Below are positions 44,980-53,926 of a stretch of 64,000 nt of DNA, piece after piece. Both the position numbers and the translations under genes were made by a program. Numbering within the stretch: the stretch's first letter is position 1; each line of letters opens with the position of its first letter. The DNA comes from Sandaracinus amylolyticus. Lineage in GTDB: Bacteria; Myxococcota_A; Polyangia; Polyangiales; Sandaracinaceae. The DNA lies in the NCBI RefSeq assembly GCF_021631985.1, contig NZ_CP070225.1, positions 6,138,001 through 6,202,000 of the forward strand, read 5' to 3'. The notes beneath the pieces were generated by a model that saw only the letters and a list, made by a program, of their open reading frames with translations, did no database searches and was not told the DNA's origin.

Positions 44980-46221
44980 GTGTCCGACGTGCGCGCCATC
45001 GTCGCCTCGGTGCACCGCGAGGAGTGGGGTCGCCTCGTCGCCTCGCTCATCCGCACCACGCGCGACTTCGATCTCGCGGAGGAGGCCGCGCAGGACGCGT
45101 TCGAGGACGCGCTCGCGCAGTGGCCCTCCGAAGGCGTGCCTCGCGTCCCGCGTGCGTGGTTGATCACGTCCGCGCGGCGCAAGGCGATCGATCGCATCCG
45201 GCGGCGCGCGCTCTTCCGGGAGAAGGCGCGCGAGCTCGCCGCATTGCAGGAGCGGCTCGAGGTGCCCTCGCCCGACGACATCGACGAGCAGGTCATCGAC
45301 GACGATCGACTGCGGCTCGTGTTCACGTGCTGTCATCCGGCGCTGCCACCGGAGGCACAGGTCGCGCTCACGCTGCGCACGCTGCTCGGGCTCGAGACCG
45401 AGGAGATCGCGCGCGCGTTCCTCGTGCCGATCCCGACGATGGCGCAGCGCCTGGTCCGGGCGAAGGCGAAGCTGCGCGAGGCGAACGTGCCCTACGAGGT
45501 GCCGGGCGAGGACGAGCTCCCGGCGCGGCTCGAGGCGGTGATCGCGGCGATCTACCTCGTGTTCAACGAGGGATATGCGGCGACGCAGGGCGACGATCTG
45601 ATCCGTCACGAGCTCTGCGCCGAGGCGATCCGGCTCGGGAGGTTGCTCGTCGAGCGATGGCCCGCGCGGCCCGAGCCCGCGGCGCTGCTCGCGCTGATGC
45701 TGCTCACCGACGCGCGGCGCGCGGCGCGTGTCGGCGCGGACGGCGAGCTCGTGCTCCTCGAAGATCAGGATCGATCGAAGTGGGATCGCGCGGCGATCGA
45801 CGAAGGGCACGCGCTGGTGGAGCGCGCGCTGCGCGCGCGGCCGGTGCACGCGTACGCGGTGCAGGCCGCGATCGCGGCGGTGCATGCGCGCGCCGAGCGT
45901 GCGGAGGACACCGACTGGGCGCAGATCGTCGAGCTCTACGAGGTCCTGCAGCGCATCGCGCCGTCGTCGGTGATCGCGCTCAACGCGGCGGCGGCGAGCG
46001 CGTTCGTGCGCGGCCCGGCGCACGCGCTCGCTCGGATGGACGCGCTGCGCGAGGCGCTCGAGGGCTACCACCTGTTCCATGCAGCGCGCGCCGATCTGCT
46101 GCGACGGATGGGGCGCCTCGACGAGGCTGCGAGCGCGTACCGCGAGGCGCTCGTGTGCGTGGGGAACGCGCCCGAGCGTCGCTTCCTCGAGCGACGGCTG
46201 CGCGCGCTCGGGCGCGGATAA
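44980..46221 (+). CDS. ECF42-family RNA polymerase sigma factor
   Basis: 413 aa from a GTG at 44980. Sigma region 2: REEWGRLVASLIRTTRDFDLAEEAAQDAFEDALAQWP, WLITSARRKAIDRIRRR. Region 4: LPPEAQVALTLRTLLGLETEEIARAFLVPIPTMAQRLVRAKAKLREAN. The long C-terminal extension (AVIAAIYLVFNEGYAATQGDDLIRHELCAEAIRLGRLL and TPR-like helices to RRFLERRLRALGRG) is the ECF42 hallmark. Paired with the YCII gene as in other genomes. No anti-sigma gene, consistent with control through the extension. Confidence 0.95.
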   Translation: MSDVRAIVASVHREEWGRLVASLIRTTRDFDLAEEAAQDAFEDALAQWPSEGVPRVPRAWLITSARRKAIDRIRRRALFREKARELAALQERLEVPSPDDIDEQVIDDDRLRLVFTCCHPALPPEAQVALTLRTLLGLETEEIARAFLVPIPTMAQRLVRAKAKLREANVPYEVPGEDELPARLEAVIAAIYLVFNEGYAATQGDDLIRHELCAEAIRLGRLLVERWPARPEPAALLALMLLTDARRAARVGADGELVLLEDQDRSKWDRAAIDEGHALVERALRARPVHAYAVQAAIAAVHARAERAEDTDWAQIVELYEVLQRIAPSSVIALNAAAASAFVRGPAHALARMDALREALEGYHLFHAARADLLRRMGRLDEAASAYREALVCVGNAPERRFLERRLRALGRG

Positions 46222-46223
46222 CG

Positions 46224-47441
46224 ATGCGGGCGGCGATCGGCGTGCTCGCGGCGATCGTCGCGGGATGTGGCGGCAGGATCGAGGCGAGCGCGCCGGCGCC
46301 CGCGGTCACTCCCACGCCGATCACCGCGAGCGCTCCGACGCCCACGACGCGGCGCGTGGTGATCTCCGCAGCCGGCGATCTCGTGCTCAATGCGCTCGCG
46401 ATGGGCTCGGTGCGCGCCGGTGGCGACGAGGCGGCGGGCTATCGCGCGCTGCTCGACGGATACGCGCGCGCCGTGCGCGACGACGAGATCGCGTACCTGA
46501 ACCTCGAGATGCCGCTGGTCGACGACGTGATCGCGCTCGAGCCCGGATGGGCTCCGTCGCCGGCCCGCGACGCGCGCGCCCCGGTGCTCGGTGGGACGGT
46601 CGAGCTCGCGCGGGTGCTCGCGTCGATCGGCGTCGACGTGGTCGGGGTCGCGAACAACCACGCGTACGACCAGGGCTACGACGGCCTGCGGCGCACGCTG
46701 GCGGCGCTCGACGACGCCCGGGTCGCGCACGCGGGCACGTCCTCCGAGAGCCTCGAGCACGCGCTCGAGCCCGTGCTCCTCGAGCGCGACGGAGCACGCG
46801 TCGCCCTGATCTCGGCGACCGTGCAGCTCAACCGGCGCGCCCACGGCGCGGGCGCGATCCACCTCGGGCGCACCTCGCCGATCGATCGCATCGAGCGCGC
46901 GATCCGCGATGCACGATCGCACGCCGACGTCGTCGTGGTGGCGCCCCACTGGGGGCGCGACTTCGCGATGCGCGCCGACTCCGAGCAGCGCGCGCTGGCG
47001 CGGGCATTCGTCGACGCGGGCGCGGATCTGGTGCTCGGCACCGGGCCGCACGTGCTGCACGAGATCGTGCGGGTGCCGAGCGCACGAGGCGAAGCGGTGG
47101 TCGCGTACTCGCTGGGCAACGTCGCGAGCGGGATGGGCCGCGCGTATCGACTCGGCCACGACCCGCCGGAGAACGTGCATCCCGCGAACGTGCGCGCCGA
47201 GGGGCGAGACGGGCTCGTGTTGCGCGTCGCGATCACGATCGACGAGCGGGGCGCGATCACGTTCGAGCGGGTCGAGGGTGTCGCGCTGTGGACCGAGAAC
47301 GACTTCCTCGCGCGCGGCGATCGCGTGCACGTGCGCGTGGTGCCCCTCGACGAGGCCGCGCCCGACGTGCGCGCCGAGCGCGAGCCCGCGGTGCGCGCCG
47401 CGCTGGGCGACGCGATCGAGCTGGTGCCGATCGCGCCGTGA
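46224..47441 (+). CDS. CapA-family (poly-gamma-glutamate synthesis-type) lipoprotein
   Basis: 405 aa from the ATG at 46224, two bases after the sigma factor stop. Signal with lipobox IVAGCGG and a Pro/Thr linker. The CapA-type metallophosphatase-like domain follows: VVISAAGDLVLN, YLNLEMPLVDD, VVGVANNHAYDQGYDGLRRTLAALD, VVVAPHWGRDF and GTGPHVLHEIV with YSLGNVASGMG. The family occurs in capsule synthesis and as stand-alone enzymes; metal ligands D, N, H are conserved. Stand-alone here, so capsule synthesis is unproven. Likely co-transcribed with the ECF42 pair. Confidence 0.88.
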   Translation: MRAAIGVLAAIVAGCGGRIEASAPAPAVTPTPITASAPTPTTRRVVISAAGDLVLNALAMGSVRAGGDEAAGYRALLDGYARAVRDDEIAYLNLEMPLVDDVIALEPGWAPSPARDARAPVLGGTVELARVLASIGVDVVGVANNHAYDQGYDGLRRTLAALDDARVAHAGTSSESLEHALEPVLLERDGARVALISATVQLNRRAHGAGAIHLGRTSPIDRIERAIRDARSHADVVVVAPHWGRDFAMRADSEQRALARAFVDAGADLVLGTGPHVLHEIVRVPSARGEAVVAYSLGNVASGMGRAYRLGHDPPENVHPANVRAEGRDGLVLRVAITIDERGAITFERVEGVALWTENDFLARGDRVHVRVVPLDEAAPDVRAEREPAVRAALGDAIELVPIAP

Positions 47442-47444
47442 GGC

Positions 47445-49883
47445 TCACCCGAACGAGCACGTCATCAGCGGCTCGCTCGTGATCTCGTTGTTGTCCTCGA
47501 TGCACTCGTTGTAGACGCCGGCGCCGGTGCCGTCGTCGTCGACCTTCGCGCGAACCGTGAAGCTCTCGAACCCGAACGGCGCGCCGAGGTCCCAGGTCAC
47601 GACGATCGTCTCCGAGCGCCCGGGGAGCAGCGTCGTCGTGGTGCGGTGCGCGCCGAGATCGACCTCGGCGCCACCGGCCGGCGTCGCGCGGACCCACACC
47701 GGGATCCCCGGCGCGACGCCGAGCGCGCCGCGGTTCGTCACGGTGATCGCGATCCGCAGCACGCCGCTGGAGATGCACTCGCCGACCACGATCGACGCGA
47801 CCTGCAGATCCGGCGCGTCGAAGAGACCACCGGGCTGCACGTTCTGCCGGAAATTGTTGAGGCGCGAGCTGAGCCAGTTGGGCTCTTCGAGCCGCGGGAC
47901 CTGACCGTCCTCGCTGATGTTCGTCACGTGGTAGCTGTGCTGGTTCCACACGCGACGGGTGCGCACCCAATTGTTGTCGACGTCCTCCCAGATCTCGATG
48001 CCGCCCGCGTTCGGCGTGCCGGGGTTCGGCTCGGGGATCACGACCTCGCTCTTCCCGTCGTTGTCGACGTCGACGACGATCGGCATCTCGAGCCGCGTGT
48101 TGCTGCGGTGCGTGCGGTCTTCGTAGAGGATCGCGCCGGTGCGTCCGTCGAAAATGCGGAAGCTGACCTCGTCCGCGTAGATGACCTCCGCGGCGCCGTC
48201 GCCTTCGAAGTCGAACACGCTCGAGCCCGTCGCGCGGCTCGAGCAGTCCTGGTTGCGCACCTTCCACAGGATGCCGGGCGAGTCGCACCCCGCGGGCATC
48301 GGCGTCGCGAGGCAGTCGAGATCGACGACCGCGTAGTAGTCGGCGCCCGCGGTGCCGATCTCGGGACGGCCGTCTCCGTCGAAGTCCGCGATGGTCGGCG
48401 GGCCGCTCTCGTTGTTCGCGCACGTGAGGCGCGGCACCGCGATGCGATGCAGCAGCGAGCCGTCGTGGTTCAGCACGAACACCTCGCCCTGCCGCACGAT
48501 CACGACCTCGCCCTCGCGATCGCCGTCGAAGTTGCCGACGCCGTTGTAGCCATCGCACGGCACCGCGCCGCCTCCGCACGGCGAGCCCATCGTCGTGTAC
48601 GGGTACGACCACTCCTCCGCGCCGTTGCGACCGTCGTAGACGGTGTTGCCCGCGATCACCTCCATCACGCCGTCGAGGTCGATGTCGGCGATCGTCGAGA
48701 CCGGGCCGAGGAACGCGTTGTTGCCGACGCCCGAGCTGGTGCCGACCGTGACGTTGCCGTCCCAGATCGTCGCGCCGGTCAGGCCGTTCAGCACGAGGTT
48801 GCCGATCACGACGTCGGGCTGTCCGTCGGAGCTCACGTCGGCGAGCGAAGGCTGCGCGCCCGCGCTGCTCTGATCGGTGCTCGGCACGCCGTCGCGGCGC
48901 CACATCTCGGTCCATGCCGAGCCGTCGGAGCTCGCGCGGCGCCACGCGATCACGCCGTTGCGCGCGGGCGACTCGAGGCGGAACGTCGCGACGATCTCGG
49001 GCGCGCGGTTCGCCACGTCGCTCTCGGGATCGAGGTTGCCGAGCGCGATGCCGCCCGAGTTGTCGATGAAGGGCGCATCGAGCATCGCGTGCGTCGTCAT
49101 CGAGCCGTCGGCGTTGCACGCGCCGCTCGCGATCACGAGGCGCGCGCGGGTGGTGCAGCATCCGTCGGTCGGGCGATCGAACGCCGCGAACACGATGTCC
49201 GGGATGTCGCGGGTGTCGGTCGCGCCGTCCCCGTCGTCGTCGGTGAGGTTGAGCACCGAGGGCGTCATCACGACGTCCTGGTACGCCGCGTAGGCCGCGG
49301 GCGGTCGCCACTGGCACGCGATGCGTGGCGAGAACTCGCCGACCGGCGGGCGGAACTCGCACACGTCCACCGCGTCGCGCGGCACGCAGCGCATCAACGT
49401 GGGCTCGCAGAACGCGTCGATCTCGCACTCCTCGGTGAGCTCGCAGGGCTCGCCGAGCGCCACGCACGCGTCACCGAGGCACGCCTCGCCGCTCGCGCAG
49501 CAGAGCTCGCCGCTCGCGCCGCACCGCTGCGCTTCGTCGGCGCACTCGATCGCGCACTGCGTGCTGCCGACGCACTCCTCACCCGCGCCGCAGCACGCGC
49601 GATCGCACATCACGCGATCCCCGCAGTCGAGCGCGCACACGCCGGCGTTGCAGACGCGATCGACGCCGCAGCAGCTCGAGCCGCAGCGCGCGCGACCGTC
49701 GTCGCAGAGCGCGTCGATGCTGCCGTCGCCGAGCGCGAAGCACGCGCCGTCGATGCACTCGAACCCGCTGGGACAGTCGTTCGTTCGATCGCAGGGCCGC
49801 CCGTCCGGCGGTGTGCCGCCGCAGTCGCAGCCCGCGACGACGAACGCGAGGATCAACGAGGGCAGAGCGCGGACCGACGGCAT
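47445..49883 (-). CDS. FG-GAP/VCBS repeat surface lipoprotein with Cys-rich N-terminus
   Basis: 812 aa from the ATG at 49883. Lipobox in SLILAFVVAGC. Residues 25-190 are Cys-rich, EGF-like (CDRTNDCPSGFECIDGACF, CGSSCCGVDRVCNAGVCALDCGD). From about 235 come FG-GAP-like calcium-binding blades with DDDGDGATDTRDIPDIVF, DIDLDGVMEVIAGN, DFDGDGRPEIGTAG and DVDNDGKSEVVIPEP. The C-terminal beta-sandwich ends in CSFG. Probably a large outer-surface beta propeller. Convergent with the CapA-like gene. Confidence 0.88.
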   Translation of the reverse strand: MPSVRALPSLILAFVVAGCDCGGTPPDGRPCDRTNDCPSGFECIDGACFALGDGSIDALCDDGRARCGSSCCGVDRVCNAGVCALDCGDRVMCDRACCGAGEECVGSTQCAIECADEAQRCGASGELCCASGEACLGDACVALGEPCELTEECEIDAFCEPTLMRCVPRDAVDVCEFRPPVGEFSPRIACQWRPPAAYAAYQDVVMTPSVLNLTDDDGDGATDTRDIPDIVFAAFDRPTDGCCTTRARLVIASGACNADGSMTTHAMLDAPFIDNSGGIALGNLDPESDVANRAPEIVATFRLESPARNGVIAWRRASSDGSAWTEMWRRDGVPSTDQSSAGAQPSLADVSSDGQPDVVIGNLVLNGLTGATIWDGNVTVGTSSGVGNNAFLGPVSTIADIDLDGVMEVIAGNTVYDGRNGAEEWSYPYTTMGSPCGGGAVPCDGYNGVGNFDGDREGEVVIVRQGEVFVLNHDGSLLHRIAVPRLTCANNESGPPTIADFDGDGRPEIGTAGADYYAVVDLDCLATPMPAGCDSPGILWKVRNQDCSSRATGSSVFDFEGDGAAEVIYADEVSFRIFDGRTGAILYEDRTHRSNTRLEMPIVVDVDNDGKSEVVIPEPNPGTPNAGGIEIWEDVDNNWVRTRRVWNQHSYHVTNISEDGQVPRLEEPNWLSSRLNNFRQNVQPGGLFDAPDLQVASIVVGECISSGVLRIAITVTNRGALGVAPGIPVWVRATPAGGAEVDLGAHRTTTTLLPGRSETIVVTWDLGAPFGFESFTVRAKVDDDGTGAGVYNECIEDNNEITSEPLMTCSFG

Positions 49884-50012
49884 GCAGCGCAAGAGACCTC
49901 CCTCGCTCGATGCTAACGCCGATGCGGGAGCCCCGATCACGACGTCCACGCGTCGGGCGCGTGTGGCGATGTGTGGTCGCGCGGACGCGGACCGCTCTGG
50001 CACGATGGCGCG

Positions 50013-51494
50013 ATGCGCAGAGCTCTCGTCCTCGGTGCCTTCTTGCTGGCGTTGGTCTATGGCTGCGAGTGCGACAACGACGATCCACCGGACACCACGG
50101 AGGACGGCGGCGACGTCGACGGCGGTGGCGACGAGAACGACGGTGGCGGTGACGACGACGGTGGCCCTCGCCCCGACGGCAGCGCGTGCGTGACCACCGG
50201 CCTCGAGTGCACCGGCGACGGCGACTGCTGCGACGGGCTCCGCTGCGCCGACCTCGGAACGTCGCGCGTATGCACCGCCGACGCGTGCGGCGTCGACGGA
50301 GAGGCGTGCACGCTCGGCTCCGACTGCTGCTCGCTGGGGTGCGACGACGGGCGCTGCTCTGCGGACACCGCGTGCGGGTCGGTCGGGGAGGCGTGCGACG
50401 CCGACGGTGACTGCTGCTCGTTCACGTGCGGCGGCGCGGGCACCTGCATCGACAACCCGGCGACCGCGTGCGAGCCGATCGGCGAGGCGTGCACGGCGCG
50501 CGGCGAGTGCTGCAGCGATCGCTGCGCGGCGCCCGACGGCAGCGTGTGCGCCGCGAGCGGCGACTGCCGATGCGCGGGCTCGGCGGCGTGCCGCGCGAGC
50601 GGTGATCTCTGCACGACCGACGCGCAGTGCTGCGTGGGTCTCTGCGACATCGCGGAAGGAGAGAGCGTCGGCTTCTGCGCGGCGGCGGGCGCGTGCGGTG
50701 TCGCGGGCCAGCCCTGCGGCACCGAGGGCTTCAACGGATCGTGCTGCTCGACCGCGTGCCTCGACGCGGCGGGGACCGGCACGCCGGTGTGTCAGCCGCT
50801 CGGTGGGTGCCGCGTGCAGGACGAGCCGTGCCGCGCCGACGGCGAGTGCTGCTCGGGCGCGTGTCAGGCAGCGGGCACCGGCGTGAACGGCGAGCCGATC
50901 CTGCGCTGCGCGAACGTCGGCTCGTGCATCCCCGCGGGCGAGGTCTGCGGCGGCCGCGGCGCGACGCAGAACTGCTGTCCCGATGGCGGCGGCGGTACGG
51001 GATGCGAGCCCGCCAGCACGGGGGTGCGCCGGTGCCGCGGCGGCGAGCGCGACTGCACGCTGCCCGGAGCGTCGTGTACGACGACCGAAGAGTGCTGCGA
51101 CAGCACGTATCCCGACATCACCTGCGCGCCCGGCCGCGGCGGCACGAACGTGTGCTGCTTGCCCGACGGCGCCGAGTGCGACTTCGGCGACACCTGCTGC
51201 GGCGGCGTGTGCGTGCCCGATGCGAGCGGCGTGCTGCGCTGCGGCTCCGAGTGCGTGCCCGACGGCGGCGCGTGCACCGCGGCGTCCGACTGCTGCGGAT
51301 GCGCGTGCGTCTCCGACGGCGCGGGCGGGAGCATGTGCTCGAGCCGTATCGAGGACTGCGGCGAGTGCACCGGCCGCCAGCTCGGCGAGTCGTGCACGAT
51401 GGACTCGGACTGCTGCAACACGCCGACCGTGACGTGCAACGAGGGCGCGGGCGTCGAGTTCCCGACGTGCGTGCTCGCGAGTACGTCTGGCTGA
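50013..51494 (+). CDS. Cys-rich surface lipoprotein, 493 aa
   Basis: ATG at 50013. Lipobox in GAFLLALVYGC, then an Asp/Gly-only stretch (DGGDVDGGGDENDGGGDDDGG) and about 430 residues with a Cys roughly every ten residues in units such as CTGDGDCCDGLRCADLG, CTLGSDCCSLGCDDGRC and CDADGDCCSFTCGGAGTC. About ten such disulfide-knot-like units repeat to the end (CTMDSDCCNTPTVTC). The pattern is like the WAP- or knottin-like repeats of myxobacterial surface proteins. Secreted and disulfide-stabilised; function unknown. Confidence 0.87.
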   Translation: MRRALVLGAFLLALVYGCECDNDDPPDTTEDGGDVDGGGDENDGGGDDDGGPRPDGSACVTTGLECTGDGDCCDGLRCADLGTSRVCTADACGVDGEACTLGSDCCSLGCDDGRCSADTACGSVGEACDADGDCCSFTCGGAGTCIDNPATACEPIGEACTARGECCSDRCAAPDGSVCAASGDCRCAGSAACRASGDLCTTDAQCCVGLCDIAEGESVGFCAAAGACGVAGQPCGTEGFNGSCCSTACLDAAGTGTPVCQPLGGCRVQDEPCRADGECCSGACQAAGTGVNGEPILRCANVGSCIPAGEVCGGRGATQNCCPDGGGGTGCEPASTGVRRCRGGERDCTLPGASCTTTEECCDSTYPDITCAPGRGGTNVCCLPDGAECDFGDTCCGGVCVPDASGVLRCGSECVPDGGACTAASDCCGCACVSDGAGGSMCSSRIEDCGECTGRQLGESCTMDSDCCNTPTVTCNEGAGVEFPTCVLASTSG

Positions 51495-51506
51495 TCGGGC
51501 GTAGCG

Positions 51507-53165
51507 CTATGGAGCGATGACGGCGACGGGCTCGAGACGATTCATCGTCGAGCCGTCGCCGACTTGGCCGGCGTGATTCCGGCCCCAGCATGCGACTCCT
51601 CCACTCGCGCGCAGCGCACAGGTGTGATTGCCCCCTCCAGAGATCTCATTCCCACCGGACAGCGCAGCGACGGCGACGGGCGTGCTGCTGGTCCCGATCA
51701 CGTCGCTACCGAGCTGTCCGTGCGTATTGAGGCCCCAGCACAGGGCCGAACCGCCCGCCAGCACGGCGCACGTGTGATAGGCGCCCGCGCCGATGCCCTG
51801 GACGTCGCTCAAGCCGATCACAGCCGTAGGCACGCGCCTCGAGCTGAGCGAGCCGTCGCCGAGCTGACCATCGCTGTTCTCGCCCCAGCAGAGGACCGTC
51901 CCGGTCGAGCTCAGCGCGCACGTGTGCACGTCGCCGGTCGTGACTGCGGCGGCCGTCGACGGCAGGTCGACCGAGACTGGCACGCTCGAGCTCGAGACAG
52001 CGTCGTCGCCGAGCTGTCCTGATCCGTTCGCGCCCCAGCAGCGCATCGAGCCGTCCGCGATCAAGGCGCAGGAGTGCGCGCCCCCGAGAGCGATCGCTCG
52101 CGCAGTCGTGATCCCAGAGACCGACACAGGGCTCGCGCTCAGCGTAGTCGAGCCGTTGCCCAATTGACCCGAACGGTTCGCGCCCCAGCAGCGCACGCCG
52201 CCTCCGCCCAAAAGGGCACACGTGTGAGCGCTGCCCGCGGCGATGGCCTGGACTTCCGTGAGGCCCGTGACTGGAACCGGCACCGGACTGCGCATCATCG
52301 AGCCGTTCCCGAGCTGCCCGGAGGAGTTGTCGCCCCAACATCGAACTGTCCCACTCGTGGACAGCGCACACGTATGCGCGCCGCCCGCAGCGATCGCTTC
52401 GACATCGGACAGGCCCGTTACCGCCACGGGCGTGGCGCTGTTCGCCATCGAGTCGTTCCCGAGCTGACCGACAGTGTTGCTGCCCCAGCAGACGACCGAT
52501 CCGGTCTCGCGAAGAGCGCACGCGTGATCGTTCCCTGCGTCGATCGCAGTCGCGTCGTTGCAGCCGCTCGCCTCGCAGTCCCAGCCGCACACGTCACCGC
52601 AACCGGCGCATGCCTCGAGAGCTCCGAGCTGAGTCTCGCAGCCGTTCGCGAACCCGCCGTCACAGTCGCGCCAACCGGACGCACACTGCGTGACGACGCA
52701 ATCGCCGGCGGTGCACCCGACCTCCAACGCGCGCGCGGCTGCGCCGCACGACGCCGCTGCCGTGGCGCCATCGATGGCAGCGTCGCAGTCATCGTCGCGT
52801 CCGTTGCATGCTTCTGCGGTCGGTCCTACCGCGCCCTCGCACGGCCCCCAGACGCCGTGCTCGTCGCAGTGCTGGGTGCCGGCGTTGCACTCGCCGACGT
52901 CCGTGCCGCTGGGGCACGCGCGCATCGCCCGCGGCGTGCAGAGAGCGCCTGCATCGGCAACGTCGACAACCATCCCATCGAGCGGCGCAACACCGCCGTC
53001 GTCGAGATAACAGAGCCCGTCACGGTGCTCTCCGCCGTTCGGGCAACGACAGAGGTGACGCGCTCGGTCTTCCACCAGCAATGGGCCGCATGCGAGGTCG
53101 GCTCTGCACCCGACAAGCGGGATGGCGAGAAGAACGAATGTGAAATACCCGGCCTGCAGTCGCAT
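51507..53165 (-). CDS. RCC1-repeat surface lipoprotein
   Basis: 552 aa from the ATG at 53165, with GAGGGAGAGGG upstream. Lipobox in VLLAIPLVGC. A Cys-rich spacer (CRCPNGGEHRDGLCYLD, CNGRDDDCDAAIDG, CAGCGDVCGWDC) is followed by seven RCC1 blades with the core CWGxNxxGQLG: CWGSNTVGQLG, CWGDNSSGQLG, CWGANRSGQLG, CWGANGSGQLG, CWGENSDGQLG, CWGLNTHGQLG and CWGRNHAGQVG. This makes a complete seven-bladed propeller outside the cell. Its base composition is visibly less GC-rich than its neighbours. Binding partner unknown. Confidence 0.92.
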   Translation of the reverse strand: MRLQAGYFTFVLLAIPLVGCRADLACGPLLVEDRARHLCRCPNGGEHRDGLCYLDDGGVAPLDGMVVDVADAGALCTPRAMRACPSGTDVGECNAGTQHCDEHGVWGPCEGAVGPTAEACNGRDDDCDAAIDGATAAASCGAAARALEVGCTAGDCVVTQCASGWRDCDGGFANGCETQLGALEACAGCGDVCGWDCEASGCNDATAIDAGNDHACALRETGSVVCWGSNTVGQLGNDSMANSATPVAVTGLSDVEAIAAGGAHTCALSTSGTVRCWGDNSSGQLGNGSMMRSPVPVPVTGLTEVQAIAAGSAHTCALLGGGGVRCWGANRSGQLGNGSTTLSASPVSVSGITTARAIALGGAHSCALIADGSMRCWGANGSGQLGDDAVSSSSVPVSVDLPSTAAAVTTGDVHTCALSSTGTVLCWGENSDGQLGDGSLSSRRVPTAVIGLSDVQGIGAGAYHTCAVLAGGSALCWGLNTHGQLGSDVIGTSSTPVAVAALSGGNEISGGGNHTCALRASGGVACWGRNHAGQVGDGSTMNRLEPVAVIAP

Positions 53166-53269
53166 GCGCGCCCTCTCCCTCGAGACGGTGTACGGCGCGA
53201 CCATGCCACCGGCAATGAACGCGCTCCGTACCCATCGGCTCGCACGGCCGCTTGTTGCGACGTCGACGA

Positions 53270-53893
53270 TCAGCCGCCGAACGGAGGATTGCCCGGAGGG
53301 AGACCGGGGCCTTCGATCGGCGGCTGACACGTTCCGAGCACGCAGTCACCCGCGCCGCAGTCGACACCGCATGCGCCGCAGTGGCGCGGATCGGTCTCGA
53401 CGTCGACGCAGCGATCTCCGCACACGACCTCGTCGAGGTTGCAGCAGACGCCCACGCGGCACTCGCCGCCGCTGAGGCACACCACGCCGCACGCGCCGCA
53501 GTTCGTCACGTCGCTCTCGAGGCTCACGCACTGCTCGCCACAACGCGAGAGGCCCAGCGTGCACTCCTCCGCGGGCGGCACGAGGATGCCGCCGTCGACA
53601 CCGACGAGATCGCCGGCATCGAGGTCGACGGCAGCATCACGATCGCCCTGCCCGTCACCACCGCTCGTGCCGCTGGTGGGCGGAGGGCGCGGCTCGGTGG
53701 ACGTCGGCACGTCCGGCTCCTCGGTGCCCGGGATGCGCTCGCAGAAGAGCCCGTCGACGCACTCGAAGCCCTCGGGGCATCCGCTCTGCGCGGTGCACGT
53801 CGGGGCGCGCTCACCCTCGAGCTCGTCGTCGTCGCATGCGCTCGCCGCGCACGCGACGACGAGCGCGCCCACGAGCATCCATCGCGATCGCAT
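53270..53893 (-). CDS. Cys-rich lipoprotein, 207 aa
   Basis: ATG at 53893. Lipobox in LVVACAASAC, acidic start, CTAQSGCPEGFECVDGLFCERIPG, a Thr/Ser/Gly/Asp linker (TSGTSGGDGQGDRDAAVDLDAGD), then CGEQCVSLESDVTNCGACGVVCLSGGECRVGVCCN and CGDRCVDVETDPRHCGACGVDCGAGDCVLGTC. The CGxxCVxxxxDxxxCGACGxxC unit appears twice and is the common disulfide unit in myxobacterial surface lipoproteins. Surface-anchored; role unknown. Confidence 0.85.
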   Translation of the reverse strand: MRSRWMLVGALVVACAASACDDDELEGERAPTCTAQSGCPEGFECVDGLFCERIPGTEEPDVPTSTEPRPPPTSGTSGGDGQGDRDAAVDLDAGDLVGVDGGILVPPAEECTLGLSRCGEQCVSLESDVTNCGACGVVCLSGGECRVGVCCNLDEVVCGDRCVDVETDPRHCGACGVDCGAGDCVLGTCQPPIEGPGLPPGNPPFGG

Positions 53894-53926
53894 GACCGAT
53901 CGCGAGTAGCAGCGGGCGTGCCCCGA